Positions 33,146 to 43,883 of a stretch of 64,000 nt of DNA are shown one piece after another. The notes below the pieces were generated by a model. That model saw only the letters and a list, made by a program, of their open reading frames with translations, ran no database searches and was not told the DNA's origin. Each line of letters begins with the position of its first letter. Within the stretch, counting starts at the first letter, position 1. A program made the translations under genes and the position numbers. Location of the stretch: positions 21,822 to 85,821 of the forward strand of contig CACGWW010000004.1 of NCBI GenBank assembly GCA_902576905.1. Direction: 5' to 3'. The DNA is from an uncultured Alphaproteobacteria bacterium. GTDB taxonomy: Bacteria > Pseudomonadota > Alphaproteobacteria > Rhodobacterales > Rhodobacteraceae.

Positions 33146-35919
33146 TTACTTTTTAGCGCCTTCTTAAAATGTTTATCAAGATAAAACAAAAGCTCCCTCC
33201 GCACTTGCTCTAGTTTTTGTGAGGATGTAATTTTTTCGCCAAATAAATCATTTACATAAAATGTGTCTACAGCTTGCTCTCCATATGTAGCAATTATCGC
33301 CGACCTTATGGTAATTTGGTTCCGAAATAGTGTGTTTGTTATGTCATATAGAAGGCCTAATCTATCTCGAGTATCAACTTCAATCATAGTTTGTTTATGC
33401 GACCCTTTATTATCGAAAGAAATCTTTGTTGGAACCTCAAAGTACTTTTCACGGTCTTTTATCTTGTCTTGTTTTTCTAAAATTGATTTTGTGATAATCT
33501 CCCCTGAGAGGGTTTTCTTAACTGTTTCTAACAACTTTTTAGTTTTTCTTTCATCATATTTTTTTCCAAGATTGTCTTGTATCCAAAAAATGAAATTTGC
33601 TATGCCGTCTTTTGTTGTAAATGTTTTTGCGTCAATGACATTAGCAGACGCAATTGCTAGTGCTCCTGCCAATCTTGAAAAAATGCCAGGATGGTCTTCC
33701 ATGACAAAAATAATCTTTGTTATATCACGCTCGTTGTCATATGAAGGCTCAACCTGCAATGGACCTTGCTCAAGCCTTATTATCATTTCGGCTATAAGCT
33801 TTTGGGTTGGCGTATCTAAAACTAGCCAATAAGCATCAAAATGGCGGAAAGTTTCCTTTTTGATATCTTCATTGTTAAACGCTTGGAGATATCCCTTAAG
33901 CTTTGTCTTTGCTGCATCTATTCGCTCTGACCTTGTTTCAATCTTGATATCTTTTGAAACTAATTGAAGCGTTTGAAAGTAAAGGCTTTCAAGTAGAGAC
34001 CTTTTCCAATTATTCCATGCATCGGAGGATACCCCTTTTATATCACATACTGTGAGTATAAATAGTAGATCTAGTGTTTCTCTATCTGTGACATGCTCTT
34101 GAAAATCTATGATTGTTTTTTGGTCTGATAAATCTCGTTTTTGAGCAAAATCAGACATCATTAAATGATTTCTCACTAACCAACAGATTTTCTTACGCTC
34201 ACTATCTTTAAGAGAGAATCTTTTGCATAATTTGGTGGCAATTTTCTCACCCTCAATAGAATGGTCATTTTCTAGCCCCTTTCCAATATCATGAAAGAGT
34301 ATTGAGAGATACAGGACTTTTCTATTAAGAGATTTCCTCGAAAATATTTCTTCAACAGCTGTGCCATAGTTTTTAGGTAATTTTTCAATCTCGGATAAAA
34401 CTTTTAAGCATTGAATCGTATGTTCGTCTACGGTGAACCAGTGGTACATATTAAACTGCATTAACGCTACAATTCTGCCAAAGTCAGGTAAAAATGCCCC
34501 TAAAAACCCAACTTCGTTCATTCTTCTCAGAACTCTTTCGGGATTGCCGTAGTCAATCAATAAACTTAAAAACAGGTCATTTGCCTCAAAACTATTTTTC
34601 AGTGCAGAGTCTACCAAATCTAAATTTTGTGAAACTAGTCGTAATGCTTGTGGATGAATTAGTATTTTAGAGTCGAGGGCACAAATGAATAGCCTTAAAA
34701 TATTAATGGGTTTTTCTGTTAAAAAATTTTTATCTTTGATATTAAGTCTGCCTTTTTCAATAATTAACCCTGATTGCAATGGCTTTAATGATCTTCCAGA
34801 AAGCCCTAGCAGTTCTGAAAGGTTTCTCTTAAACCCTTTTTTCTTTGCCAAATAATTCTCTTCTATTGCAGTTAAAAATATTCTCGTAAGATCTCCAACA
34901 TTTTTTGCCTGTAGAAAATATTTTTGCATAAATATCTCCACGCCTCTTCTCGAGTTATCATCTTCAATATTTAAGCTTTTTGCTAAATCAGCTTGAATGT
35001 TAAAATATAATTTCTCATTAGCGTAGCCTGATATTTGGTGAATTTTACACCTTATAAACCAAAGAAAATTTTCCGCTTCTGTAAATATCTTTAGCTCGCT
35101 CTTCTTAAATATCTTTTTCTCTATAAGGGAATGGATGTCATCGGTTTTATAGATATATTTTGATATCCAGTATAAGGTATGGAGATCTCGTAATCCTCCC
35201 TTACCTTCTTTAATATTGGGCTCTAGCATATACCGCGCATTAGCATGCTTCAGGTGTCTTTCTGCTCTCTCCGAAAGCTTCCCTTCCACAAAATTTGATG
35301 CTTTTTTTGAAAAAACTTTTTTCTTTAGCGTAGTCTCTAATTCTTCAAATAAATCTACACTCCCACATAAGTATCTCTTCTCTAGCATTGATGTGCGTAT
35401 TGTTAAGTCATCCAAACCTAGTTGAACACAATCAGATATAGTTCTTGATGAGTGACCTACTTTGAATTTTAAATCCCAAAGTAGATATAATACAGACTCC
35501 ACTACATTCTTAGCCCAATTTGTCTGACGTTTCGTAGACAGGAATAATAAATCTATATCAGAATAAGGAGCCATTTCACCCCTTCCGTAACCTCCTATGG
35601 CAACTAACGATAGGCTTTGACTTTCAGAAGAGTCAGTTAACGGATGAAATTTTTTATGAACTAGATCAAAAATAGTAGAAACCAATATATCTGTTTTTTT
35701 ACAAAATAGGCTTTTTGCTTCGTTGCCGAAAAAAGGGTATTTGTTTAGAAAATCAAAAGCGATTTGAGTCATAAGCTCATTAGAGGCTCTAAGAATGGAT
35801 GTTATCTTTGCTCTTGTCTTTACATCTGGATCATTGGGAATAGCTATATCTAAAAGTTCTTTGCTTAACTTTTCTCCGCAACTATCCAATTCGATTATGG
35901 TCTTCTTTGCTGTCTGCAT
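33142..35919 (-). CDS. glnD: [Protein-PII] uridylyltransferase
   Basis: GGYGRGEMAPYSDIDLLFL; HD motif LFHDIGKG; two C-terminal ACT domains. Confidence 0.96.
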   Translation of the reverse strand: MQTAKKTIIELDSCGEKLSKELLDIAIPNDPDVKTRAKITSILRASNELMTQIAFDFLNKYPFFGNEAKSLFCKKTDILVSTIFDLVHKKFHPLTDSSESQSLSLVAIGGYGRGEMAPYSDIDLLFLSTKRQTNWAKNVVESVLYLLWDLKFKVGHSSRTISDCVQLGLDDLTIRTSMLEKRYLCGSVDLFEELETTLKKKVFSKKASNFVEGKLSERAERHLKHANARYMLEPNIKEGKGGLRDLHTLYWISKYIYKTDDIHSLIEKKIFKKSELKIFTEAENFLWFIRCKIHQISGYANEKLYFNIQADLAKSLNIEDDNSRRGVEIFMQKYFLQAKNVGDLTRIFLTAIEENYLAKKKGFKRNLSELLGLSGRSLKPLQSGLIIEKGRLNIKDKNFLTEKPINILRLFICALDSKILIHPQALRLVSQNLDLVDSALKNSFEANDLFLSLLIDYGNPERVLRRMNEVGFLGAFLPDFGRIVALMQFNMYHWFTVDEHTIQCLKVLSEIEKLPKNYGTAVEEIFSRKSLNRKVLYLSILFHDIGKGLENDHSIEGEKIATKLCKRFSLKDSERKKICWLVRNHLMMSDFAQKRDLSDQKTIIDFQEHVTDRETLDLLFILTVCDIKGVSSDAWNNWKRSLLESLYFQTLQLVSKDIKIETRSERIDAAKTKLKGYLQAFNNEDIKKETFRHFDAYWLVLDTPTQKLIAEMIIRLEQGPLQVEPSYDNERDITKIIFVMEDHPGIFSRLAGALAIASANVIDAKTFTTKDGIANFIFWIQDNLGKKYDERKTKKLLETVKKTLSGEIITKSILEKQDKIKDREKYFEVPTKISFDNKGSHKQTMIEVDTRDRLGLLYDITNTLFRNQITIRSAIIATYGEQAVDTFYVNDLFGEKITSSQKLEQVRRELLFYLDKHFKKALKSK

Positions 35920-36036
35920 AAACTAGAGTAATATTATATTTAGTTAGACTACACGAGAGAATTATTAAAAAATTTACAAAGTCTAGAAAGCTGTAGATTG
36001 AGAAGTTGTATTAAATTGCGAGATTTTTGAATAAGT

Positions 36037-36906
36037 ATGAACGAATTTGTGTATCCAGAAATTAAGTGCGGCTTATACCTTGTTTCACTTCCTGTGGGCT
36101 GTCTAAGTGATATCAGTTTTAGAGCACTACATATATTAAGTAATTCTGATTACGTAGCCGGCGAAGATACTCGTAATGTAAGATCACTATTTAAATTGTT
36201 GAAAATTAGCAAACCAATAAAGTCTATAATTTCATATCACGATCATAGCCCATCTCATACAAGAGAGAAAATAATAGATTTAATTAGACAAGGCAAAAGT
36301 GTGGCTTTAGTCAGTGACGCGGGCACACCATTGATTTCAGATCCCGGCTATAAACTGGTAAAGACTACAATTGACGAGGGTTTTGAGGTTTTTAGCGTTC
36401 CTGGACCCTCCTCTGTTATTGCGGCATTAACGGTATCAGGCTTGCCAACGGATACGTTTAGTTTTTTGGGTTTTTTACCGAATACTAAAAGCAAGAAGAA
36501 AAAACTATTAGAAACGTATTTAAATCTAGTCTCTTCTTTGATTATTTTTGAGAGTGGCAAGCGACTGCAAAAAACGTTGGAACTGTTAGCAGAAACTTGC
36601 AGACCATCCACCCAAATATGTATCTGTAGGGAACTAACGAAATTAAATGAAGAGGTGACCAGGTTTAAAGCACAAGAAGGTATAAAGGTAACAAAAAAAA
36701 TGAGATCCTTAAAAGGAGAGTTTGTAATTGTTGTAGGAAAAAATGAGGCTCGAGATTTTGACTTGAAAAACCTAGATGAACAGCTTAGAAAAATAAAAAA
36801 ATCAATGAGCATGAAAGATTCAGTGGATTTTCTAGCTGAGAAGCTAAATATCCCAAAAAAAATTATATATAAAAAAGCCCTAACGATATTTAAAGATAAC
36901 AATTAA
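36037..36906 (+). CDS. rsmI: 16S rRNA (cytidine(1402)-2'-O)-methyltransferase
   Basis: LSDISFRALHILSNSDYVAGEDTRN; SDAGTPLISDPGYKLV; VPGPSSVIAALTVSGLPTDTFSFLGFLP. Confidence 0.95.
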   Translation: MNEFVYPEIKCGLYLVSLPVGCLSDISFRALHILSNSDYVAGEDTRNVRSLFKLLKISKPIKSIISYHDHSPSHTREKIIDLIRQGKSVALVSDAGTPLISDPGYKLVKTTIDEGFEVFSVPGPSSVIAALTVSGLPTDTFSFLGFLPNTKSKKKKLLETYLNLVSSLIIFESGKRLQKTLELLAETCRPSTQICICRELTKLNEEVTRFKAQEGIKVTKKMRSLKGEFVIVVGKNEARDFDLKNLDEQLRKIKKSMSMKDSVDFLAEKLNIPKKIIYKKALTIFKDNN

Positions 36907-36925
36907 CCTAGATTGGTATGTATTT

Positions 36926-37879
36926 ATGAAACTCAAGATAGCATTTCAGATGGATCCAATATCTGACGTCGACATTAACGGAGATACTTCATTTAGATTG
37001 GCAGAGGAGGCCCAGAAGAGGGGTCATCAAATATACTATTTTAATCCTGAAAGCTTAGTCTATGAAAGCGGGAAAATTATTGCATATGGCCAGAAAGTAT
37101 ATATAGACCGGGAAGGTATACCAGTTATCTCTCTGCAAAAAGAGCAGAAAATAGATTTGTCGGAGGAAGTAGATATAGTCTTCTTAAGACAAGATCCTCC
37201 TTTCGATATGCTTTACATAACCACGACTTTCTTGTTAGAAAGGCTCAAAGGTAAAACTTTAGTTCTCAATGACCCATATTGGGTGAGAAACTCTCCAGAA
37301 AAACTTTTAGTTCTCGACTTCATAGACTTAATGCCACCAACCGTTATTACAAGAAGCCTAAGGTCAATTATTGATTTTCGAAATAGATACAAAGATGTAA
37401 TACTTAAGCCTCTATATGGAAATGGAGGGACAGGTGTATTTAGATTGGTCGAAGGTGACAAAAACTTGAATGTTTTCTTTGAAACATTCGTAAACAACTC
37501 AAGAGAGCCAATCATTGTTCAACAATTTTTGCCAGATGTGTCTAATGGAGATAAGAGAATTATTTTAGTTGATGGAGAGCCGATTGGTGCTATCAACCGT
37601 ATTCCCCCACAGGACGATATTCGATCAAATATGCATGTTGGTGGTACACCTGAAAAGTCAAACTTGACTGCAAGAGATACTGAAATATGTAAAAGACTCT
37701 CACCGGTGTTGAAAAAGAAAAATTTATTTTTCGTGGGAATAGATGTAATTGGTCAGCATTTAACAGAAATAAATGTGACTTCGCCTACGGGCTTACAAGA
37801 ACTAGAGCGCTTCGAAAACACAAATTATGCGCAAACAATTTGGGAAGGTATTGAGAAAAAATGGAAGAGCGAGCAATAG
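36926..37879 (+). CDS. gshB: Glutathione synthase
   Basis: MDPISDVDINGDTSFRLAEEAQKRGH; FLRQDPPFDMLYITTT; KPLYGNGGTGVFRL; EINVTSPTGLQEL. Confidence 0.96.
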   Translation: MKLKIAFQMDPISDVDINGDTSFRLAEEAQKRGHQIYYFNPESLVYESGKIIAYGQKVYIDREGIPVISLQKEQKIDLSEEVDIVFLRQDPPFDMLYITTTFLLERLKGKTLVLNDPYWVRNSPEKLLVLDFIDLMPPTVITRSLRSIIDFRNRYKDVILKPLYGNGGTGVFRLVEGDKNLNVFFETFVNNSREPIIVQQFLPDVSNGDKRIILVDGEPIGAINRIPPQDDIRSNMHVGGTPEKSNLTARDTEICKRLSPVLKKKNLFFVGIDVIGQHLTEINVTSPTGLQELERFENTNYAQTIWEGIEKKWKSEQ

Positions 37880-38505
37880 ATAATAAGACCACATTTGTAG
37901 CAATTATTATGATGGCCTCAGTAGTTATTCTTTCCAATGTATTGGTCCAGTTTTATCTAGGTGCTTTTTTAACTTATGGAGCGTTTACCTATCCAATAGC
38001 CTTTTTGATTAATGACGTTGTGAATAAATTAGAGGGTCCCAGAAGGGCAAGGCAAGTAATTTTTTGGGGTTTTGTCGTCGGCGTTATATGTTCTTTAATT
38101 GGTAGTCAAATTGAAGGCGAGTTTGGTCCTTTGGTTACTTTAAGGATTGCTGTAGGCTCAGGTCTTGCATTCTTAATAGCACATTTTAGTGACACTTATA
38201 TCTTTCATTTTCTTAGAAAATTAAAATGGTGGGTCCCCCCTTTAGTATCATCAACAATAGGCTCAGCTCTTGATACGTTGATATTCTTCTCTATCGCGTT
38301 TTCAGCAACATTCGTTTTTATCGAACCAAAAAATGATGTAGCGTGGGCGAACGAGGCATCAGCGCTATTGAACTTTTTTCCCATAGACACACCTTTTTGG
38401 GTAAGTATGGCTGTAGCGGATTTCATGGTAAAATTAGTTCTGGCATCCTTATTCTTGATCCCATTTAGAAGGATAGTTTCATCGGCCCGCCAAATAAATG
38501 CATGA
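37861..38505 (+). CDS. Queuosine precursor transporter (YhhQ/VUT family)
   Basis: AFTYPIAFLINDVVNKLEGPRRARQVIFWGF; multiple TMs. Confidence 0.85.
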   Translation: MEERAIDNKTTFVAIIMMASVVILSNVLVQFYLGAFLTYGAFTYPIAFLINDVVNKLEGPRRARQVIFWGFVVGVICSLIGSQIEGEFGPLVTLRIAVGSGLAFLIAHFSDTYIFHFLRKLKWWVPPLVSSTIGSALDTLIFFSIAFSATFVFIEPKNDVAWANEASALLNFFPIDTPFWVSMAVADFMVKLVLASLFLIPFRRIVSSARQINA

Positions 38506-38507
38506 TA

Positions 38508-38975
38508 TTAGCTTTGCTTCAATAGTCTTGATTTTTCCCTCTGCCAATCTCTCTTTTTCTCGGTTTGTCTCTTATCGACAACCTTTTTTCCTTTGGCAAT
38601 ACCAATTAAAAGTTTAACTTTCCCTTTTTCGTTTAAGTAAAGTTTTAGAGGAATAAGAGTCATTCTTTCCCTAGTTAAATTTACCCACAGTTTCTTCAGT
38701 TGCTTTTTATTGATAAGTAGTTTGCGCCTCCTTCTTTCTTCATGACCAAATGTTTTTGAGTTGCTGTGAAGAGGTATATAACAGTTAATCAACCACAACT
38801 CTCCTTCCTCGATAGTTGCATAACTTTCAGCAATAAGACCTCCGCTATCTCTTAGAGACTTCACTTCTGAACCCACCAAAACCAGACCACACTCAAGTAT
38901 CTCCCCGATCTCATAGTTGTATCTAGCTTTACGATTTTCGGCGAGTGATTTGGATGATACTTTTTTTTTACTCAT
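38508..38975 (-). CDS. smpB: SsrA-binding protein
   Basis: [56 protein letters not shown]. Confidence 0.96.
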   Translation of the reverse strand: MSKKKVSSKSLAENRKARYNYEIGEILECGLVLVGSEVKSLRDSGGLIAESYATIEEGELWLINCYIPLHSNSKTFGHEERRRRKLLINKKQLKKLWVNLTRERMTLIPLKLYLNEKGKVKLLIGIAKGKKVVDKRQTEKKRDWQREKSRLLKQS

Positions 38976-39873
38976 CGGAAGCGGAGATTAAACCTGCAGT
39001 ATGCATAGCTGATTTTATCTGGCTCTCTGTCTCTGTAGATATTGTACAAAGAGGCGCTCTCACTTCATTTTCACATTTGCTAAGTAGGCTCAGAGCGTAT
39101 TTAGTCGGCGCTGGGCTTGGCTCTGCGAAGGCGGCACGGTGAAGGGGTAGTAGTTTATCCTGATATTCAAGTGCGCTTTTATAATTACCAGCCAACATCG
39201 CATCTTGAAAGAGTGCTGAAAGTTTTGGAGCAATATTTGCAATTACCGAAATACAACCGACACCACCATGCGAATTAAACCCTAGCGCGGTGGCATCCTC
39301 GCCAGATAATTGGAGAAAATCCGTTCCACACGTTTCTCTGGTATCAGAAACCCTAGAGACATCACCAGTTGCATCTTTGACCCCAATAATCCGTGGTAAT
39401 TTAGATAACTGACCCATAGTATCAGGGTTCATATCAATGATTGACCGACCTGGAATATTATAAATTATAATAGGCAAATTTGAGTTATCATGCAGTCTTG
39501 TGTAATGATTAATAAGACCTTTTTGATTTGGTTTGTTGTAGTATGGAGTAACTACTAACGCAGCATCAGCTCCTACTTTTTCAGAAAATTCCATAAGTTC
39601 TATTGACTCGGCAGTACTATTGGAGCCTGCACCAGCTATTATTGGTATTCTCTTTCCAGAAAAGTTTATTATCGCTTCCACAACTTCCTTATGTTCTTGA
39701 TGACTTAGTGTCGGAGATTCACCAGTTGTTCCAACGGCCACTATTGCAGAACTACCCTCGCTGATATGCCACTCAACTAAATTCTCTAGTGCAGAAAAGT
39801 CAACTTTTCCATCTTTAAACGGAGTAATCAGTGCAGGGATCGAACCTTTAAACATTATTTTTAACCTTTTCAA
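38968..39873 (-). CDS. dapA: 4-hydroxy-tetrahydrodipicolinate synthase
   Basis: [45 protein letters not shown]. Confidence 0.96.
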   Translation of the reverse strand: MKRLKIMFKGSIPALITPFKDGKVDFSALENLVEWHISEGSSAIVAVGTTGESPTLSHQEHKEVVEAIINFSGKRIPIIAGAGSNSTAESIELMEFSEKVGADAALVVTPYYNKPNQKGLINHYTRLHDNSNLPIIIYNIPGRSIIDMNPDTMGQLSKLPRIIGVKDATGDVSRVSDTRETCGTDFLQLSGEDATALGFNSHGGVGCISVIANIAPKLSALFQDAMLAGNYKSALEYQDKLLPLHRAAFAEPSPAPTKYALSLLSKCENEVRAPLCTISTETESQIKSAMHTAGLISASDE

Positions 39874-40003
39874 TAATTACAATTGTAACATAATATATAG
39901 GAAACAAAAATTCGCAAGATTCATAATCTCGTTCCCAAAACTCTGAGTTTACAATTCTGCATTTTTTTCAGATAACCGAATCAAGATAGGTAAAATCCTT
40001 ATT

Positions 40004-42091
40004 ATGAAAAAACTTTTCTTGCTAATTTTTACTTCAATTCTTGTTTTTTATAAAGCTAGCATGGCTAAGGATTTGGAAGATTACATTAATAAAGGGCATG
40101 TAGAAGTTTTAGTAGAAGCACTTAAGTATTCTGATGCAAGTATGTTTGATGAGGCAAAAAATGAAATAAAAGACACCAATAATGAAAATTTGCTGTTGTT
40201 TATCAAATGGCTAAAATTACGGGAGGGTAAAGGAAGTTTTTCGGAATATTCCGAGTTTTTGAAATATCATGAACATTGGCCACAACAGCGTTTATTGAAA
40301 AAATTTGGAGAGCTCTCTATTGACAAAAGTGTTAAAAGAAAAGACATACGAACATTTTTCAAAGTTGGTGCAGATTGCAAAAAACTAAAAGAGGTTTCAT
40401 CTCGTTTATATGAAGACGACTGCCTTCCCCAGACAGCCCAAGGCTCGATAGCTCTCTTGCAGGTACTGAACGCAAATACTAATACTGAATTTTTTAATGA
40501 GGTTTTGGAGAAGCTAATTGTAAGACAATTAGTGACAGATGAACAATGGAACTATCTAAATACCTATCACAAAAGTAAATTAGCTGAGATGGCTACAAAG
40601 CGATTTAAACACTTTAAGAAAAAATCTGACCTAAATGAGTTGGATAGAATTTCAATTTTTTTAGATCAAAAGGAATTGAAAATTTTAAAGAATGTAAATA
40701 AGTATAAAAAAATAAAGAAACTGTCTAAAAATTTCACGTATAAAGCCAAAAACTTCAATGATGTAGGGGTGGCATATGATTACATCTCTCTTTTGAGGAG
40801 ATCTGGCCAATTTGATTTGGCTCAAAAGCTTATTAGGAAAAATTCATCACGGTATTTTGATATTATTGAAGATGAAAGATGGCTTCAAATTAAGCAAATT
40901 TACTCTCTCAGAGCGCTGAGAGGAGGATACGCTAACAGAGCTTATGAAATAGCAAACACCAAATATAACTTTTCCGATAATCCAAACTCTCTTAGCGATT
41001 TTCTTTATCTTGAATGGTTGGCAGGTTTTATTGCTTTAGAATTTTTCAATGATCCTAAATTAGCGAAAAAACATTTCTTAAATTTCTTTACATTACTTAA
41101 AGAGTGGGAAGAAAAATCCAACTATCTAAATGAAATTGGATATCATAAAGATATAATTTCACTTGATATCGCTAGCGCTAGAATTGGTTATTGGCTTGGA
41201 AAAACCTTTACACAATTGGGAGACAAAAAGAGTGCTCAGGAATTTTTTACCTTATCGGCGAACTATGATTACTCCTTTTATGGTCAGCTTTCTCTCGAGA
41301 GGTTGAAGATAAAGCCTAGTCCACGTTATGTGAAAAGAAAAGATAGTGAAGGTTTTAAGATAAATAATCAAAAAGGCCTAGTTGAGGTAGCCGCCAGTTT
41401 ATATTTCGCGGAAAGGGGAGTTTTGTCTGATTATATATTTGGACATCTGGCTAAGTACCTATCAGAGCAAGAAAGATATAAGCTTTGTCATATACTTCAC
41501 GACGCTGGATTTATAAAGGGCTCGCTGACAGTAGCGAAAAAGTCAACAGAAAAAGGAACGCCCCTACATAGTGAATTGTTCCCAACCAATAAAGATTTTG
41601 CATTTGACCAGAATGTCGATAAGTCACTGGTTTTATCGGTTATAAGGCAAGAAAGCGAGTTTTTTAGAGCCGCAAAGTCTAGAACGGGAGCGCTTGGTTT
41701 AATGCAATTAATGCCTAACACGGCAAAAGAAGTGGCTAGAAAACTAAAAATTAAATATCAAAAGTCAAAGCTCATAACTGATGAGAATTATAATATTCGC
41801 TTAGGGTCATATTATTTGAAGTATTTATTAAAAAGGTACGAAGGTAGTAAAGTTCTTACCTTAGCTGCCTATAATGCTGGTCCTGCAAATTTGAAAAAAT
41901 GGTTATCTAATATGGGAGATCCAAGAAAAAAGGGTATTGACCCCTTAGTATGGATTGAATTGATACCATACCCAGAAACAAGAAACTATATAAAGCGTGT
42001 ATTGGAGGCCGTTTGGATATACGATAGTAAGATTTCCGGGTCAGTTGAAAAGCCAAACTTGGCAAAAAAATATTTTGGCCATCGTTTTTAA
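40004..42091 (+). CDS. slt: Soluble lytic murein transglycosylase
   Basis: Signal peptide; SLT domain SVIRQESEFFRAAKSRTGALGLMQLMPNTAKEVA; LAAYNAGPANLKKWL. Confidence 0.93.
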   Translation: MKKLFLLIFTSILVFYKASMAKDLEDYINKGHVEVLVEALKYSDASMFDEAKNEIKDTNNENLLLFIKWLKLREGKGSFSEYSEFLKYHEHWPQQRLLKKFGELSIDKSVKRKDIRTFFKVGADCKKLKEVSSRLYEDDCLPQTAQGSIALLQVLNANTNTEFFNEVLEKLIVRQLVTDEQWNYLNTYHKSKLAEMATKRFKHFKKKSDLNELDRISIFLDQKELKILKNVNKYKKIKKLSKNFTYKAKNFNDVGVAYDYISLLRRSGQFDLAQKLIRKNSSRYFDIIEDERWLQIKQIYSLRALRGGYANRAYEIANTKYNFSDNPNSLSDFLYLEWLAGFIALEFFNDPKLAKKHFLNFFTLLKEWEEKSNYLNEIGYHKDIISLDIASARIGYWLGKTFTQLGDKKSAQEFFTLSANYDYSFYGQLSLERLKIKPSPRYVKRKDSEGFKINNQKGLVEVAASLYFAERGVLSDYIFGHLAKYLSEQERYKLCHILHDAGFIKGSLTVAKKSTEKGTPLHSELFPTNKDFAFDQNVDKSLVLSVIRQESEFFRAAKSRTGALGLMQLMPNTAKEVARKLKIKYQKSKLITDENYNIRLGSYYLKYLLKRYEGSKVLTLAAYNAGPANLKKWLSNMGDPRKKGIDPLVWIELIPYPETRNYIKRVLEAVWIYDSKISGSVEKPNLAKKYFGHRF

Positions 42092-42135
42092 ATTTGAATA
42101 AAAACCAAGTTGGCAAACGTTTATCTGAAAGATTT

Positions 42136-43011
42136 TCAGTTTTTTAGATTTTTTGCAGTGTTGTCGAGTAAGTATGAGAGAATACCCGCAATTATAACGA
42201 TCAAAGAGCCTAGTATGATAGGCCATGTTATACTCTCATTAAATATTAGAACTCCAATAATGCCAGCAAAAACCAAGTGGAAATAAGCAAATGGTTGAAT
42301 AACGGCTGCTTCAGCGAACTCGAATGCTTTGATAAGTACGAAATGACCAACGATACCCAAAATACATAATATTGACATTAAGAGAATATCTGATTTTTCA
42401 ATAGGTATAATATAAAATGGAGCTATAAGTGTTGAGAAGAAAGCTCCGATCAATCCTGTCCAAATTAAACTTGTATAACTACTGTCACTAAAACTTGCCA
42501 TCCTTGTTAAAACTCCATAAAGGGCAAATAAGACCGCTCCAATGAATGGAATAATTGAATGTATTTGAAATACATCACTACCGGGTTTGACAATTATCAA
42601 TATCCCTAAGAATCCTACCAGTACTATCGCAAATTTCAGCTTTGTAAGATCTTCTTTTAATATAAAGTATGAGAAGATTACGACTAATAAAGGATAACTT
42701 GAAAAAATTGCTGATGTAGCAACTAAGCCCACTATAGTGAAGGAGTAGACGGTGACAAATATTTCGGCTACTAAAATACTACTTCTTAAAATCTGCAAGA
42801 GTGGTCTTTTGCTAAATACAAGGGAGCGCGATTTCTTAAATAAAAAAAAGTACAAAGAAATTCCTGCAGCTAATGCCCAAAATCTTAGTACAATCGTCAA
42901 CGTAACAGAGTATTTTTCAGCGAGATATCTTGAGAGGCCATCTTGTGTAGCAAAGACTAGAGTAGCAATAAGCATGAGAGCTATGCCTAATCTAACGTTT
43001 GGACCGGTCAA
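42136..43011 (-). CDS. DMT (EamA) family transporter
   Basis: Ten-TM pattern, two EamA repeats; MLIATLVFATQDGLSRYLAEKYS. Confidence 0.88.
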   Translation of the reverse strand: MTGPNVRLGIALMLIATLVFATQDGLSRYLAEKYSVTLTIVLRFWALAAGISLYFFLFKKSRSLVFSKRPLLQILRSSILVAEIFVTVYSFTIVGLVATSAIFSSYPLLVVIFSYFILKEDLTKLKFAIVLVGFLGILIIVKPGSDVFQIHSIIPFIGAVLFALYGVLTRMASFSDSSYTSLIWTGLIGAFFSTLIAPFYIIPIEKSDILLMSILCILGIVGHFVLIKAFEFAEAAVIQPFAYFHLVFAGIIGVLIFNESITWPIILGSLIVIIAGILSYLLDNTAKNLKN

Positions 43012-43839
43012 TTATGATGCCACTGCAGACATGGACAAAACCCCTGACTTATCGGTAATCCAAAACTCTCCAGTATCTGAAGTGTTAATGGAAAATCCAT
43101 CGGACACAAATATTGGGTTTAGTGCTCTATATTGAAAATACTGTAATTTTCCCTGAAACCTCTGATCCGCAGCATCAATTAAATTTTGTGCTAGTAATGG
43201 GCCATGAACGACTAGTGAAGGGTAGTATTCAACAGTTTTGCAATAATCCACATCATAGTGAATTCTATGACTATTCATGGTTAATGCAGAATATTTAAAA
43301 AGTTGATTTTCTGTATACTTCCTATTCCAACAAGCTTCAGAGGGTTTGTTGTGTGGCTTGTGTACTCTCTGATCAAATCCTAAACGGACGGGAAGATATA
43401 CAAGGCTTTGCCGTTCGATTAGAAGTGTCGTGTCGTTATTTTTCAATTCATTTTTTATTTCAATTACACAGAAGTCACCTGAATTACCTTTTTTGTAATT
43501 TATACTTTCAAGCGTAATGACCCTTGTTATTTCCATTCCAATCAAAAGTGGCTCAAAAAAGTTAATTTCACTTCCTCCCCACATTCTTCTAGGGAAGCCA
43601 GTATCCGGAATTATGTTGTTTCCTGGCTTAATGTGGCCATCCAACCCGAGAAGCTTATCTTCAGCAGTCTCCCAACAGAAAAACCAATGCCAGTACTTAG
43701 GGAGTGGTTCGCCTAACTTTAATTCAAGTTCATTTACCTGGAAAAAGTCCTTAGCAACGCATGATCTCGCTACATCAACTTTATCTTTAATTACTTTTTG
43801 TTTCTCTAAATTTTTTCTAATATCTTCTTGTGTGAGCAT
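43012..43839 (-). CDS. FAS1-like/MaoC dehydratase, mesaconyl-C4-CoA-hydratase-like
   Basis: LPKYWHWFFCWETAEDKLLGLDGH; MWGGSEINFFEPLLIG; NSHRIHYDVDYCKTVEYYPSLVVHGPLLAQ. Confidence 0.8.
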   Translation of the reverse strand: MLTQEDIRKNLEKQKVIKDKVDVARSCVAKDFFQVNELELKLGEPLPKYWHWFFCWETAEDKLLGLDGHIKPGNNIIPDTGFPRRMWGGSEINFFEPLLIGMEITRVITLESINYKKGNSGDFCVIEIKNELKNNDTTLLIERQSLVYLPVRLGFDQRVHKPHNKPSEACWNRKYTENQLFKYSALTMNSHRIHYDVDYCKTVEYYPSLVVHGPLLAQNLIDAADQRFQGKLQYFQYRALNPIFVSDGFSINTSDTGEFWITDKSGVLSMSAVAS

Positions 43840-43883
43840 TTTATTTGGCCAAAATGAGATTGCCTATCGGCATTCCATAAGCA

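Noticed and set aside
40226-40239. Perfect 14-bp palindrome TCGGAATATTCCGA.
   Set aside because: Inside slt coding sequence; zero-loop palindromes of this size (7-bp half-sites) are expected several times per 64 kb.
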